A stretch of DNA of 64,000 nucleotides, taken from the NCBI GenBank assembly GCA_964473645.1, contig CAYYPW010000002.1, positions 124,001 through 188,000 on the forward strand. The letters are read 5' to 3'. A model generated the notes under the pieces. The model was not told the origin of the DNA. It made no database searches and saw only the letters and a program-made list of their open reading frames with translations. Each line of letters opens with the position of its first letter. Position 1 is the first letter of the stretch. The DNA comes from HdN1 sp964473645. Its GTDB lineage: Bacteria > Pseudomonadota > Gammaproteobacteria > Pseudomonadales > Ketobacteraceae. This document shows, in pieces, positions 55,452 through 63,699 of this stretch. Both the position numbers and the translations under genes were made by a program.

Positions 55452-56159
55452 ATGACAGACTTATCCGCCATCAAGTTTTTCGTCACCCCCTTGCACAAAT
55501 GCAGCTATCTTCCGCGCCAGGACGCGATCACCTTGTTTGCAGATCCCAAGGTGTCGGTGAATCACGCGCTCTACAGTGAGCTATCCGAATTAGGATTTCG
55601 TCGCAGCGGCAATTATCTTTACCGGCCCCACTGCAAACATTGTTGCGCCTGCATCCCCGTACGCGTACCCGTTGACAAGTTCGAGCCTTCCCGCAAACAA
55701 AAACGCGTGGTCAAAAAGAACCAGGATCTGACCGTCAGTCGTGCCCCTGCCCATTTCAATGCAGAGCACTACCAACTGTATGAACGCTATATCACCGAAA
55801 AACATCGGGATGGCGATATGTACCCGCCCTCCGCAGAACAATTCTCTTCATTTTTACTTAGTGACTGGGGCAATACTTTTTTTTATGAATTCAAGAAAGA
55901 CGATGAATTGCTCGCCGTAGCCGTATGCGATGAAATGCAGAATGGGCTTTCTGCGGTGTATACCTTCTATGCACCGGAAGCCTATGAACGCAGCCTGGGG
56001 GTATATGCGATCCTGTGGCAAATCGAAGAGGCCCGCAAACGCATGCTTCCTGCGCTCTATCTGGGCTACTGGATCAAGGAGTGCCAAAAGATGAGCTACA
56101 AAACTGAGTACAAACCGCTCGAAATGTTCTTGAACAATCAATGGATCAGCTTCGACTAG
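55452..56159 (+). CDS. bpt: aspartate/glutamate leucyltransferase Bpt
   Basis: ATE1-related transferase that in bacteria attaches Leu to N-terminal Asp or Glu; often annotated as arginyltransferase (ate). 235 residues with the Cys cluster CKHCCAC in the N-terminal domain, RSGNYLYRPHC before it, and the C-terminal YLGYWIKECQKMSYKTEYKP. Together with Aat, ClpS and ClpA in this window it makes a complete N-degron branch apart from ClpP. 30 bases separate it from aat. Confidence 0.94.
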   Translation: MTDLSAIKFFVTPLHKCSYLPRQDAITLFADPKVSVNHALYSELSELGFRRSGNYLYRPHCKHCCACIPVRVPVDKFEPSRKQKRVVKKNQDLTVSRAPAHFNAEHYQLYERYITEKHRDGDMYPPSAEQFSSFLLSDWGNTFFYEFKKDDELLAVAVCDEMQNGLSAVYTFYAPEAYERSLGVYAILWQIEEARKRMLPALYLGYWIKECQKMSYKTEYKPLEMFLNNQWISFD

Positions 56160-56314
56160 GAAAGTCCTCCCCCTGTCCCTGGCACGAGTTCTTATGGCGT
56201 GCCCCCTCACATTCTTTTGCGTATCCAGTGGTTTTGGTGCACAATTCTGCCCTGCATTTGAAACACCCTAAACTTGTTGGGGTGTATGTCACTAGTTTTC
56301 GAGGATTTGTTTGG

Positions 56315-56533
56315 ATGGCGAAAGAAGATTGCATCGAAATGGAAGGTACCGTCGTTGATACCTTGCCGAATACCATGTTTCGTGTTGAGTTGGACAACGG
56401 CCACGTCGTGACTGCCCACATTTCCGGCAAGATGCGCAAAAACTACATTCGCATCCTGACGGGCGACAAAGTGAAAGTAGAGCTGACGCCCTACGACCTC
56501 AGCAAAGGCCGCATCACCTTCCGCGTAAAATAA
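56315..56533 (+). CDS. infA: translation initiation factor IF-1
   Basis: 72-residue OB-fold factor binding the ribosomal A site. The sequence MAKEDCIEMEGTV, HISGKMRKNYIRIL and DLSKGRITFR is nearly the family consensus. The ATG at 56315 has GAGGA upstream. A longer frame through the preceding spacer is not real. It is followed by a strong bidirectional terminator shared with convergent clpA. Confidence 0.98.
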   Translation: MAKEDCIEMEGTVVDTLPNTMFRVELDNGHVVTAHISGKMRKNYIRILTGDKVKVELTPYDLSKGRITFRVK

Positions 56534-56564
56534 AAAAGGCGAGTTTTTCAGACTCGCCTTTTTT
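56532..56564. terminator. bidirectional terminator of infA and clpA
   Basis: A perfect 12-base stem AAAAAAGGCGAG / CTCGCCTTTTTT with a 9-base loop, between convergent infA and clpA. The left arm begins within the infA stop codon. Confidence 0.92.
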
Positions 56565-56596
56565 ATTTGCTTCTTTCTTGTCTCGAAGACCAGCCT

Positions 56597-58888
56597 TTAT
56601 TCGGCTGGCTCGACATCCAACACTAGCTCGTCTTGATCCTGATCGGCCTTGATGTGCACAGTGCCGCCGTGATCAGCCAATTCACCGAACAGGATTTTCT
56701 CCGCCAATGGGCGCTTGAGCTTTTCCTGTATCAGGCGTGCCATTGGCCGCGCACCCATGTCTTTGTCATAACCCTTCTTGGCAAACCACAATCTCGCCGT
56801 GTCGTCGATATCGAGCATGACTTTCTTGTCATCCAGCTGAGCTTGTAACTCAGTAATGAACTTGTCAACCACGCCCTTAATGACTTCGGTATCAAGCGCC
56901 TTGAACTGAATAATGGCATCCAGACGATTGCGGAACTCCGGCGTGAACAAGCGCTTAAGCGCTGCCATGCCATCGGTGGAGTGATCCTGTGCAGTAAACC
57001 CGATGGAGGCTCTACTTACAGACTCCGCACCAGCGTTGGTAGTCATAATGATGATCACATTACGAAAATCGGCTTTACGACCGTTGTTGTCGGTCAACGT
57101 GCCGTGATCCATGACTTGCAACAGCAAGTTGAACACATCCGGGTGCGCCTTTTCGATTTCATCCAGCAACAACACACAGTGCGGCGACTTGGTAATGGCC
57201 TCAGTGAGCAGCCCGCCTTGATCAAACCCGACATAGCCGGGCGGTGCCCCGATCAGTCGCGAAACCGTATGGCGTTCCATATATTCGGACATGTCGAAAC
57301 GGAGCAACTCCATTCCCATGGTTTTGGCCAATTGACGGGTCACCTCAGTCTTGCCCACGCCAGTCGGCCCCGCAAACAGGAAGGAACCAATCGGCTTGTC
57401 AGGATGTCCCAAACCAGCCCGCGACATTTTGATCGCATTTGATAAGACCGAGATCGCTTCATCCTGACCGAATACCGATAAACGCAGATCTCGTTCAAGG
57501 TTGCGTAGCAATTCCTTGTCGTCTGACGATACCGTTTTTGGAGGAATGCGCGCTATCTTCGCGACCACAGCCTCGATATCGGTCACACCAATCACTTTTT
57601 TACGCTTGCTCACCGGCAATAAACGTTGATAAGCACCCACTTCATCAATGACATCAATCGCCTTGTCGGGCATATGACGATCGTTGATATAGCGTGCTGC
57701 CAGTTCAGCGGCCGCCCGTAACGCGCGGTTTGAGTACTTGAGATCATGGTGGGCTTCAAAGCGCGACTTCAACCCTTTCAGAATTTCATAGGTTTCTTCG
57801 ACAGTCGGCTCAGTCACATCAATTTTCTGGAAACGTCTTGCCAGCGCTCGATCTTTTTCAAAAATACCGCGATATTCCTGGAACGTAGTCGAACCAATAC
57901 ACTTGATATCACCCGAGGCGAGCATCGGCTTGAGCAGATTGGACGCATCCATTACGCCACCTGATGCCGCACCGGCACCAATAATGGTGTGAATTTCATC
58001 AATAAACAGAATGGAATTACGCTGCTTTTTCAACTCGGCCAGCAACGCCTTGAAACGCTTTTCGAAATCGCCGCGATATTTTGTGCCTGCCAGCAACGCG
58101 CCCAGATCGAGGGAATACACCACGGCACCGGCAATGGCATCGGGCACTTCCTTATCGACGATTTTTTTCGCAAGCCCTTCGGCAATGGCCGTTTTACCAA
58201 CGCCCGGCTCACCCACCAGCAGCGGGTTGTTTTTGCGGCGACGGCAGAGAATTTGTACAGTGCGAGTGATCTCTTCTTCACGCCCCACCAATGGATCAAT
58301 ACGGCCCTGCATGGCCTGATCATTCAGGTTGGAGGCATACGCTTCCAGCGGGCTGCGCCCGGCATTGTCGCCCGACTGCTCATCTTCTTGCGACTCTTGC
58401 GACGCATCGTGAGAACCGGTTTGCGAATGCGTGTTGTGAGACGAATCATCAGACACTTTTGAAATGCCGTGCGCAATGTAATTCACCACATCGATGCGCG
58501 CGACACTTTGTTTCTTGAGAAAGTAAACAGCCTGGCTTTCTTGTTCACTAAAAATGGCGACCAGAACATTTGCGCCGGTCACTTCTTTTTTGCCGGACGA
58601 TTGCACGTGAAAAACAGCACGTTGCAATACCCGCTGAAATCCCAGCGTTGGCTGTGTTTCACGATCCGGATCAGAAGCCGGAATCAGGGGTGTGGTTTCA
58701 TCAACAAAATGGCTCAAGTCCGAGCGCAATTCGTCAATGTTCGTTCCACAAGCTCGAAGTACGCCGGCCGCAGAATCGTTGTCCAGCAGCGCCAGCAACA
58801 AATGTTCCACGGTCATGTACTCATGACGCTTACTTCTCGCATCACGAAACGCCAGATTGAGGGTGACTTCGAGATCTTTGCTCAACAT
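56597..58888 (-). CDS. clpA: ATP-dependent Clp protease ATP-binding subunit ClpA
   Basis: Hexameric AAA+ unfoldase feeding ClpP. 763 residues: N-domain (about 1-145) that docks ClpS, a charged linker with many Ser/Glu/Gln residues, D1 with Walker A GEPGVGKT (about 225) and D2 with GPTGVGKTE (about 505). SEYMERHTVSRLIGAPPGYVG is in D2. The IGL-type ClpP-binding loop is present as IGFTAQDHS-adjacent sequence. The upstream gene clpS gives the usual clpS-clpA pair. Confidence 0.97.
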   Translation of the reverse strand: MLSKDLEVTLNLAFRDARSKRHEYMTVEHLLLALLDNDSAAGVLRACGTNIDELRSDLSHFVDETTPLIPASDPDRETQPTLGFQRVLQRAVFHVQSSGKKEVTGANVLVAIFSEQESQAVYFLKKQSVARIDVVNYIAHGISKVSDDSSHNTHSQTGSHDASQESQEDEQSGDNAGRSPLEAYASNLNDQAMQGRIDPLVGREEEITRTVQILCRRRKNNPLLVGEPGVGKTAIAEGLAKKIVDKEVPDAIAGAVVYSLDLGALLAGTKYRGDFEKRFKALLAELKKQRNSILFIDEIHTIIGAGAASGGVMDASNLLKPMLASGDIKCIGSTTFQEYRGIFEKDRALARRFQKIDVTEPTVEETYEILKGLKSRFEAHHDLKYSNRALRAAAELAARYINDRHMPDKAIDVIDEVGAYQRLLPVSKRKKVIGVTDIEAVVAKIARIPPKTVSSDDKELLRNLERDLRLSVFGQDEAISVLSNAIKMSRAGLGHPDKPIGSFLFAGPTGVGKTEVTRQLAKTMGMELLRFDMSEYMERHTVSRLIGAPPGYVGFDQGGLLTEAITKSPHCVLLLDEIEKAHPDVFNLLLQVMDHGTLTDNNGRKADFRNVIIIMTTNAGAESVSRASIGFTAQDHSTDGMAALKRLFTPEFRNRLDAIIQFKALDTEVIKGVVDKFITELQAQLDDKKVMLDIDDTARLWFAKKGYDKDMGARPMARLIQEKLKRPLAEKILFGELADHGGTVHIKADQDQDELVLDVEPAE

Positions 58889-58924
58889 CGTATAAACACC
58901 TACTCAGACACACCAAGCCTGGGC

Positions 58925-59287
58925 CTAGACCCTTTCTATGCGACACAACAACGGGTGCTGATTTTCCCTTGCGTATTTGATTACCTGCGCGGATTTGGTT
59001 TCCGCTACATCCTTGGTAAACACACCACAACTTGCCTGTCCTTTGGTGTGCACAATCAGCATGACCTGCGTCGCTCTCTCACGGTTCATTCCGAAAAACC
59101 GTTGTAACACTTCCACGACAAACTCCATGGGAGTGTAGTCGTCATTCAACATCAGAACCTGGAACATCGGCGGAGGGGCTACCTCGGCTTTTGATTCCTG
59201 GACGGCAACACCGCCTTCGGATTCTGTGTCAGACGGCCCACCCGCCATTAGCTTTAATGGTAGTAGATGATCTGAAGTTTTACTCAT
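58925..59287 (-). CDS. clpS: ClpAP adaptor ClpS
   Basis: Adaptor that recognises N-degrons (Leu, Phe, Trp, Tyr) and delivers them to ClpA. 120 residues: flexible N-terminal tail, then the core with the N-degron pocket LMLNDDYTPMEFVVEVL and the HTKGQASCGVFTKDVAE segment. The Asn-Asp-Asp and Met/Val pocket residues are all present. It is divergent from cspD and 36 bases before clpA. Confidence 0.96.
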   Translation of the reverse strand: MSKTSDHLLPLKLMAGGPSDTESEGGVAVQESKAEVAPPPMFQVLMLNDDYTPMEFVVEVLQRFFGMNRERATQVMLIVHTKGQASCGVFTKDVAETKSAQVIKYARENQHPLLCRIERV

Positions 59288-59590
59288 AACCAGAAATCAT
59301 AAAAGATTAGCTTTGATTCCAAGGATATATAACACATCCAGGGGTAAACAAGAATCTAGACAAATATCACAAAATCGCTTGACTAATCGAACACAATAGT
59401 CGACATTTGGGCTGTTACAAAAAATAACATTCGTCCCGACCTGATAACGTATTGCATGGCTTGACGAACGCCCGGATGTAAATCCTGACGCCGCCTGACT
59501 CTGTAATGACGCAGGAACGGAACAAAAATAATAACAACGGTAAGCGGACCCCGACCAAGGTGCGGCGGTCACAGGAGAAGGATTTGCACT
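59288..59590. other. clpS-cspD divergent regulatory region
   Basis: About 300 bases between divergent clpS and cspD. The half next to clpS is AT-rich (TTATATAT around 59325) and probably holds the clpS promoter. The other half forms a long leader for cspD, as is common for cold-shock-family genes. An open minus-strand frame runs through it into cspD but is not a credible gene. No clear -35/-10 pair could be fixed. Confidence 0.6.
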
Positions 59591-59881
59591 ATGGCAACCG
59601 GGAAAGTGAAGTGGTTTAACAACGCCAAAGGTTATGGGTTCATCAGACCAGATTCCGAAGGCGACGACCTGTTTGTACACTACTCCTACATCTGCATGGA
59701 TGGCTATAAAAGCCTGAAAGCCGGTCAAGGTGTTACTTACGATATCCGTGAGGCGCCCAAAGGCTTGCATGCAGTCAACATTGCAATCGTCGGCGAATTC
59801 CGAAAGGACGAAGCCGATACTACCAGCCAACAGTCAGCCCCACTTATGCAAAAAGTGGCAGAACCTGTGTACGTTTCGTAA
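59591..59881 (+). CDS. cspD: cold-shock-family protein CspD
   Basis: CSD-fold nucleic-acid-binding protein of the CspD branch, in E. coli an inhibitor of replication made in stationary phase. 96 residues with RNP1 KGYGFIR and an RNP2 of unusual form (LFVHYSYI). CMDGYKSLKAGQ is diagnostic of CspD against CspA-type proteins. AAGGA lies upstream of the ATG. Location beside clpS is the conserved gammaproteobacterial setting; CspD is normally degraded by Lon. Confidence 0.95.
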   Translation: MATGKVKWFNNAKGYGFIRPDSEGDDLFVHYSYICMDGYKSLKAGQGVTYDIREAPKGLHAVNIAIVGEFRKDEADTTSQQSAPLMQKVAEPVYVS

Positions 59882-59953
59882 ACCCTGTTGCGGTCGTGTA
59901 ACGGAGCCCCTCCGCTGCCGGCAATACAGCAGTAACAGTAACACCCAACTAAC

Positions 59954-59979
59954 AAAAAGCGCCCCACGAGGCGCTTTTT
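59954..59979 (+). terminator. terminator of cspD
   Basis: Stem AAAAAGCGCC / GGCGCTTTTT with a 6-base loop, 73 bases after the cspD stop. Confidence 0.85.
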
Positions 59980-60091
59980 GCGTTTACGAGCGGGCCTCTT
60001 TGTTTTCAGTTTTCTCAAGGATCCGAAGGTGTTGGGTGGTATGGAATTGATGGAAGCGCCCATCAAAGAACAACGCTTTCGAAGAATAAAT

Positions 60092-60121
60092 AAAAAAGGC
60101 CGGGGTTAGCCGACCTTTTTT
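60092..60121 (-). terminator. terminator of icd
   Basis: Stem AAAAAAGGCCGG / CCGACCTTTTTT with one mismatch, 25 bases after the icd stop on the minus strand. It may also work in the other direction. Confidence 0.8.
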
Positions 60122-60145
60122 ATTTTACGCAGATAACGCCGAGCA

Positions 60146-61405
60146 TCAGTCCATATGACGTATCAAGGCATCACCAAACTCTGAGCAACGCAGCAATTTC
60201 GCATTAGGCATCAAGCGTTCAAAGTCATACGTTACCGTACGGGCTTCGATTGCGCCTTGCATGCCGCGAATCACAAGATCGGCTGCTTCTGTCCAGCCCA
60301 TATGACGCAACATCATCTCGGCGGAAAGCACCAGCGAACCTGGGTTCACTTTGTCCTGACCTGCATACTTGGGTGCGGTACCGTGTGTCGCTTCGAACAT
60401 GGCGACACTGCCGCCAATATTGGCGCCCGGTGCGATACCAATGCCGCCTACCTCAGCTGCCAATGCATCTGAAATGTAGTCGCCGTTCAGGTTGAGCGTT
60501 GCAATGACGCTGTATTCTTCTGGACGCATCAGAATCTGCTGCAGGAACGCATCGGCAATTGCGTCCTTGATGATAATGGTATTGCCAGTAGTGGGGTTCT
60601 TTAGCGTCATCCATGGGCCACCATCAAGCAGCTCCGCACCGAATCGTTCTTTGGCGAGCTCATAGCCCCACTCCTTGAACGCACCTTCGGTGTATTTCAT
60701 GATGTTGCCCTTGTGAACGAATGTCACACTAGGCTTGTCGTTATCGATCGCATATTGAATGGCTTTGCGAACAAGACGCTGTGTACCTTCTTTGGAAACG
60801 GGCTTGATGCCAATACCGCAGTTATCGGTGAAACGGATCTTTTTGACACCCATTTCTTCCTGCAGGAACTTGATGATTTTTTTGGCTTCAGGGCTGTCGG
60901 CTTTCCACTCGATACCGGCGTAAATATCTTCCGAGTTTTCACGGAAGATGACCATGTCGGTTTTTTCGGGGCAGGTCACAGGGCTTGGCACCCCGGTAAA
61001 CCAACGCACGGGGCGCTGGCAGACATACAAATCGAGCTCTTGGCGCAGTGCAACGTTGAGTGAGCGGATGCCGCCCCCCACTGGCGTGGTCAACGGGCCT
61101 TTGATGCTGACAATGTATTCACGCAGAACCTCGAGGGTTTCTGTTGGCAGCCATACATCCGGGCCGTACACTTTGGTGGATTTTTCTCCGCAGTAGACTT
61201 CCATCCAGCTGATGGAACGTTTGGTTCCATACGCTTTTTCTACAGCGGCATTGACCACCTTGAGCATGACGGGAGTGATGTCCACGCCGATTCCATCACC
61301 CTCGATGTAAGGAATGATTGGGTGATTCGGGACATTCAGGGAAAGGTCAGCGTTTACGGTGATTTTGTCACCATCCGCCGGCACCTTGATCTTTTGGTAC
61401 CCCAT
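60146..61405 (-). CDS. icd: NADP-dependent isocitrate dehydrogenase
   Basis: Oxidative decarboxylation of isocitrate to 2-oxoglutarate in the TCA cycle. 419 residues, the E. coli-like homodimer. The substrate segment GPLTTPVGGGIRSLN places Ser115 where the regulatory Ser113 of E. coli is phosphorylated. RENSEDIYAG and the C-terminal metal and NADP regions follow. I chose the ATG at 61405 with GGAG upstream; the longer frame lacks support. It is divergent from rluE and next to cspD, as in Pseudomonas. Confidence 0.97.
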   Translation of the reverse strand: MGYQKIKVPADGDKITVNADLSLNVPNHPIIPYIEGDGIGVDITPVMLKVVNAAVEKAYGTKRSISWMEVYCGEKSTKVYGPDVWLPTETLEVLREYIVSIKGPLTTPVGGGIRSLNVALRQELDLYVCQRPVRWFTGVPSPVTCPEKTDMVIFRENSEDIYAGIEWKADSPEAKKIIKFLQEEMGVKKIRFTDNCGIGIKPVSKEGTQRLVRKAIQYAIDNDKPSVTFVHKGNIMKYTEGAFKEWGYELAKERFGAELLDGGPWMTLKNPTTGNTIIIKDAIADAFLQQILMRPEEYSVIATLNLNGDYISDALAAEVGGIGIAPGANIGGSVAMFEATHGTAPKYAGQDKVNPGSLVLSAEMMLRHMGWTEAADLVIRGMQGAIEARTVTYDFERLMPNAKLLRCSEFGDALIRHMD

Positions 61406-61494
61406 GTCGGTATTTACTCCGTTTGTTGATTTACTTGTGTGTTTTGGCGCGAAAATTATATAGGATGTCGTACCGCTCTGCTGCAACAATTTTC

Positions 61495-62322
61495 ATGCGA
61501 AAACAGCAAAATCAAGCACATACTCCCTCCAAAAACAACCATCTTTTAGAGCATGGCACTCTTTTGGTGCTGTTCAATAAACCGTACGAGGTACTGTGCC
61601 AGTTCTCAGCGGAGGGCGATAAACGAACCTTAGCTGAATTTATCAAGATTCCCAGCGTCTATGCGGCCGGTCGTCTCGATTTCGACTCGGAAGGCCTCTT
61701 GATCCTGACAAATAACGGCAAGTTGCAACAAGCGATCAGTCACCCCAAATTCAAGCTCGCCAAGACCTATTGGGTTCAGGTAGAGGGAGATATTAGCGAA
61801 GAAGCACTGCACCAATTGCGGGCAGGTGTGTCGCTCAATGATGGGCCAACTCTGCCCGCCCTCGCCCGACGTATTGAAGCACCCAACATTTGGGAGCGTC
61901 ATCCTCCAATCAGAGTACGCCAAACGATTCCCACGTCGTGGGTGGAACTCGTGATCAAGGAAGGGCGCAACCGTCAGGTTCGACGCATGACGGCTGCAGT
62001 AGGATTTCCAACGTTGCGATTGGTTCGGGCGGCGATCGGGGAATGGCAGGTTAACGATTTGGCCCCTGGGGAATTGCGTGTACTGGGGATGGAGGCCTTA
62101 CCTGGGTCGTTACGCAAAGTGATAGCCACGGCGCCTGATATGCCAGTGTCCAAGTCCAAAACCACTCAGCGCGATCGTAATCCCCGCGGAAAACGCCCAG
62201 GAAAGCCAACGGAAACTACGTCTCCCAGCGGGAACGGGCATGATGGTCAGAGTCGCGCGCATCCACCCACACCCCGACACCGTGCTTCAACTCCTTCTTC
62301 CAAAAAGGGGCCTCGGTCTTGA
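61495..62322 (+). CDS. rluE: 23S rRNA pseudouridine synthase RluE
   Basis: RsuA-family synthase, expected to make pseudouridine 2457 in 23S rRNA. Catalytic Asp in GRLDFDSEGLL, preceded by LFNKPYEVL, with the KEGRNRQVRRM motif later. No S4 domain is seen, as expected for RluE. The last ~55 residues form a basic Arg/Lys/Pro/Ser tail (TTQRDRNPRGKRPGKP) not typical of the family. The start is uncertain: an ATG at 61465 is also possible and neither has a good ribosome site. The tail overlaps the end of convergent moaE by about 107 bases. Confidence 0.9.
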   Translation: MRKQQNQAHTPSKNNHLLEHGTLLVLFNKPYEVLCQFSAEGDKRTLAEFIKIPSVYAAGRLDFDSEGLLILTNNGKLQQAISHPKFKLAKTYWVQVEGDISEEALHQLRAGVSLNDGPTLPALARRIEAPNIWERHPPIRVRQTIPTSWVELVIKEGRNRQVRRMTAAVGFPTLRLVRAAIGEWQVNDLAPGELRVLGMEALPGSLRKVIATAPDMPVSKSKTTQRDRNPRGKRPGKPTETTSPSGNGHDGQSRAHPPTPRHRASTPSSKKGPRS

Positions 62323-62674
62323 GGTAGTCCATGATAAACGCGCAGGCATCGAAGGCGGCTTGTCGATGGCGGCTGGTGACACCCACGTAAACAATTTGTT
62401 CGCCGGGCAACAATTTTCCGATGCGATGATAAATTTCGACCCCAGCCACTGGCCAACGCGCTCCTGCTTGCGCGGCAATCTTTTGTAACGATTTTTCGGT
62501 CATTCCGGGGTAATGTTCCAGAATCATTGCATCGATGGCGGTTTCGTTCTTGCCCCCTCTCACCAAACCGACAAACGTTGCGACAGCCCCAATATCGGTG
62601 TCCCCTTCCACCAGCAGGCCGGTCAGCGCTTTGCTGTCGAAATCATTTTCGCTAACGGTGACACGACATTTCAT
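62216..62674 (-). CDS. moaE: molybdopterin synthase catalytic subunit MoaE
   Basis: Large subunit of molybdopterin synthase, which inserts two sulfurs from MoaD thiocarboxylate into cPMP. 152 residues with VATFVGLVRG, EHYPGMTEKSL, HRIGKLLPGE and the catalytic-lysine region FWKKEL. It starts two bases after moaD on the same strand. The 3' end overlaps rluE. Confidence 0.95.
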   Translation of the reverse strand: MKCRVTVSENDFDSKALTGLLVEGDTDIGAVATFVGLVRGGKNETAIDAMILEHYPGMTEKSLQKIAAQAGARWPVAGVEIYHRIGKLLPGEQIVYVGVTSRHRQAAFDACAFIMDYLKTEAPFWKKELKHGVGVWVDARDSDHHARSRWET

Positions 62675-62676
62675 GA

Positions 62677-62928
62677 CTAGCCTCCTGTCACAGGCGGAAA
62701 AAAAGCCAACTCGTCATCGTCGACCACACGTGATTGCAAACTCACCATTTCCTGATTGATAGCGGCAAGTATGCGTTCGTCCTCAAAGGCAACGTTATAG
62801 GGATTGCCGCGTGCCACCAGACTTTCGATGATGCTGGCAACGGTGTTGATTCCGGGCGCCAATTCAAAGGACTCGTCGCTTTTTCCCAGTGTTTCTCGTG
62901 TTTTTGCAAAATAAACTATTTTGATCAT
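62677..62928 (-). CDS. moaD: molybdopterin synthase sulfur carrier MoaD
   Basis: Ubiquitin-fold sulfur carrier of 83 residues ending in the required Gly-Gly (PPVTGG), which is adenylated by MoeB and thiocarboxylated. It has the family opening IKIVYFAKTRE. It follows moaC with a 111-base gap and is directly coupled to moaE. Confidence 0.95.
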   Translation of the reverse strand: MIKIVYFAKTRETLGKSDESFELAPGINTVASIIESLVARGNPYNVAFEDERILAAINQEMVSLQSRVVDDDELAFFPPVTGG

Positions 62929-63039
62929 GCTGCAATTCTCTTATTCACACGGCTTATCACACGTCGCTTTTCGGTTTGGGTGCTGCAGCTAACTTTCATG
63001 CAGTGCAGTTTCTTTATGCTCGACTGGTACCACGTGTCT

Positions 63040-63525
63040 CTATTCCGATGCGCGCCATGCGCCACTCTTGCCGCCCGTTTTTTCAAGCAGCTGGACGGAT
63101 TCAATGACCATTCCCTTATCCACTGCTTTGCACATATCGTAGAGGGTGAGTGCTGCCACTGATGCAGCTGTCAGCGCCTCCATCTCGACGCCGGTCTTGC
63201 CGGTGAGTTTGCAAGTGGTTTCGATGCGAACCCGATGGGTATCGGGTTCAGGGGTGAGATCCACTTTCACTGAACTCAACATCAGAGGGTGGCAAAGCGG
63301 AATGAGTTCCCAGGTACGCTTCGCAGCTTGAATCCCGGCAATACGCGCGGTCGCAAAGACATCGCCTTTGTGATGTCGCCCTTCCACAATCATGGTGAGC
63401 GTTGCGGGCTCCATGCGCACCCAAGCGCAGGCTCTGGCAACACGCTCGGTCTCCTGCTTGCCACCTACATCGACCATGATTGCCTCGCCGCTGGCGTCAA
63501 TATGGGTAAAACGCGGGTCTGACAT
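63040..63525 (-). CDS. moaC: cyclic pyranopterin monophosphate synthase MoaC
   Basis: Converts the 3',8-cyclo-GTP product of MoaA to cPMP, the first stable molybdenum-cofactor intermediate. 161 residues with LIPLCHPL, GVEMEALTAA and the family DMCKAVDKGM. It is the first gene of moaC-moaD-moaE; moaA and moaB are not in the window. GGAGTC lies upstream of the start. Confidence 0.96.
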   Translation of the reverse strand: MSDPRFTHIDASGEAIMVDVGGKQETERVARACAWVRMEPATLTMIVEGRHHKGDVFATARIAGIQAAKRTWELIPLCHPLMLSSVKVDLTPEPDTHRVRIETTCKLTGKTGVEMEALTAASVAALTLYDMCKAVDKGMVIESVQLLEKTGGKSGAWRASE

Positions 63526-63699
63526 GGAGTCTCCTTGGGCCGGTTACATTCAGTGTGTTTTCACGTCGGATAAGTGTTGTTATAGTGGCCAGCGCGGTGT
63601 ATCCGGTACCCGCTTTGTCCCTCAAGAATGATCTTAACAACAATAGTTTCAGAACAACGAAAGCCTGGGCCACGGCCTTGCTTCACCGAGGTGTTTTAC

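Noticed and set aside
59297..59830. 177-codon minus-strand frame between clpS and cspD
   Set aside because: Overlaps cspD antisense and lacks a start signal and any protein-family pattern.
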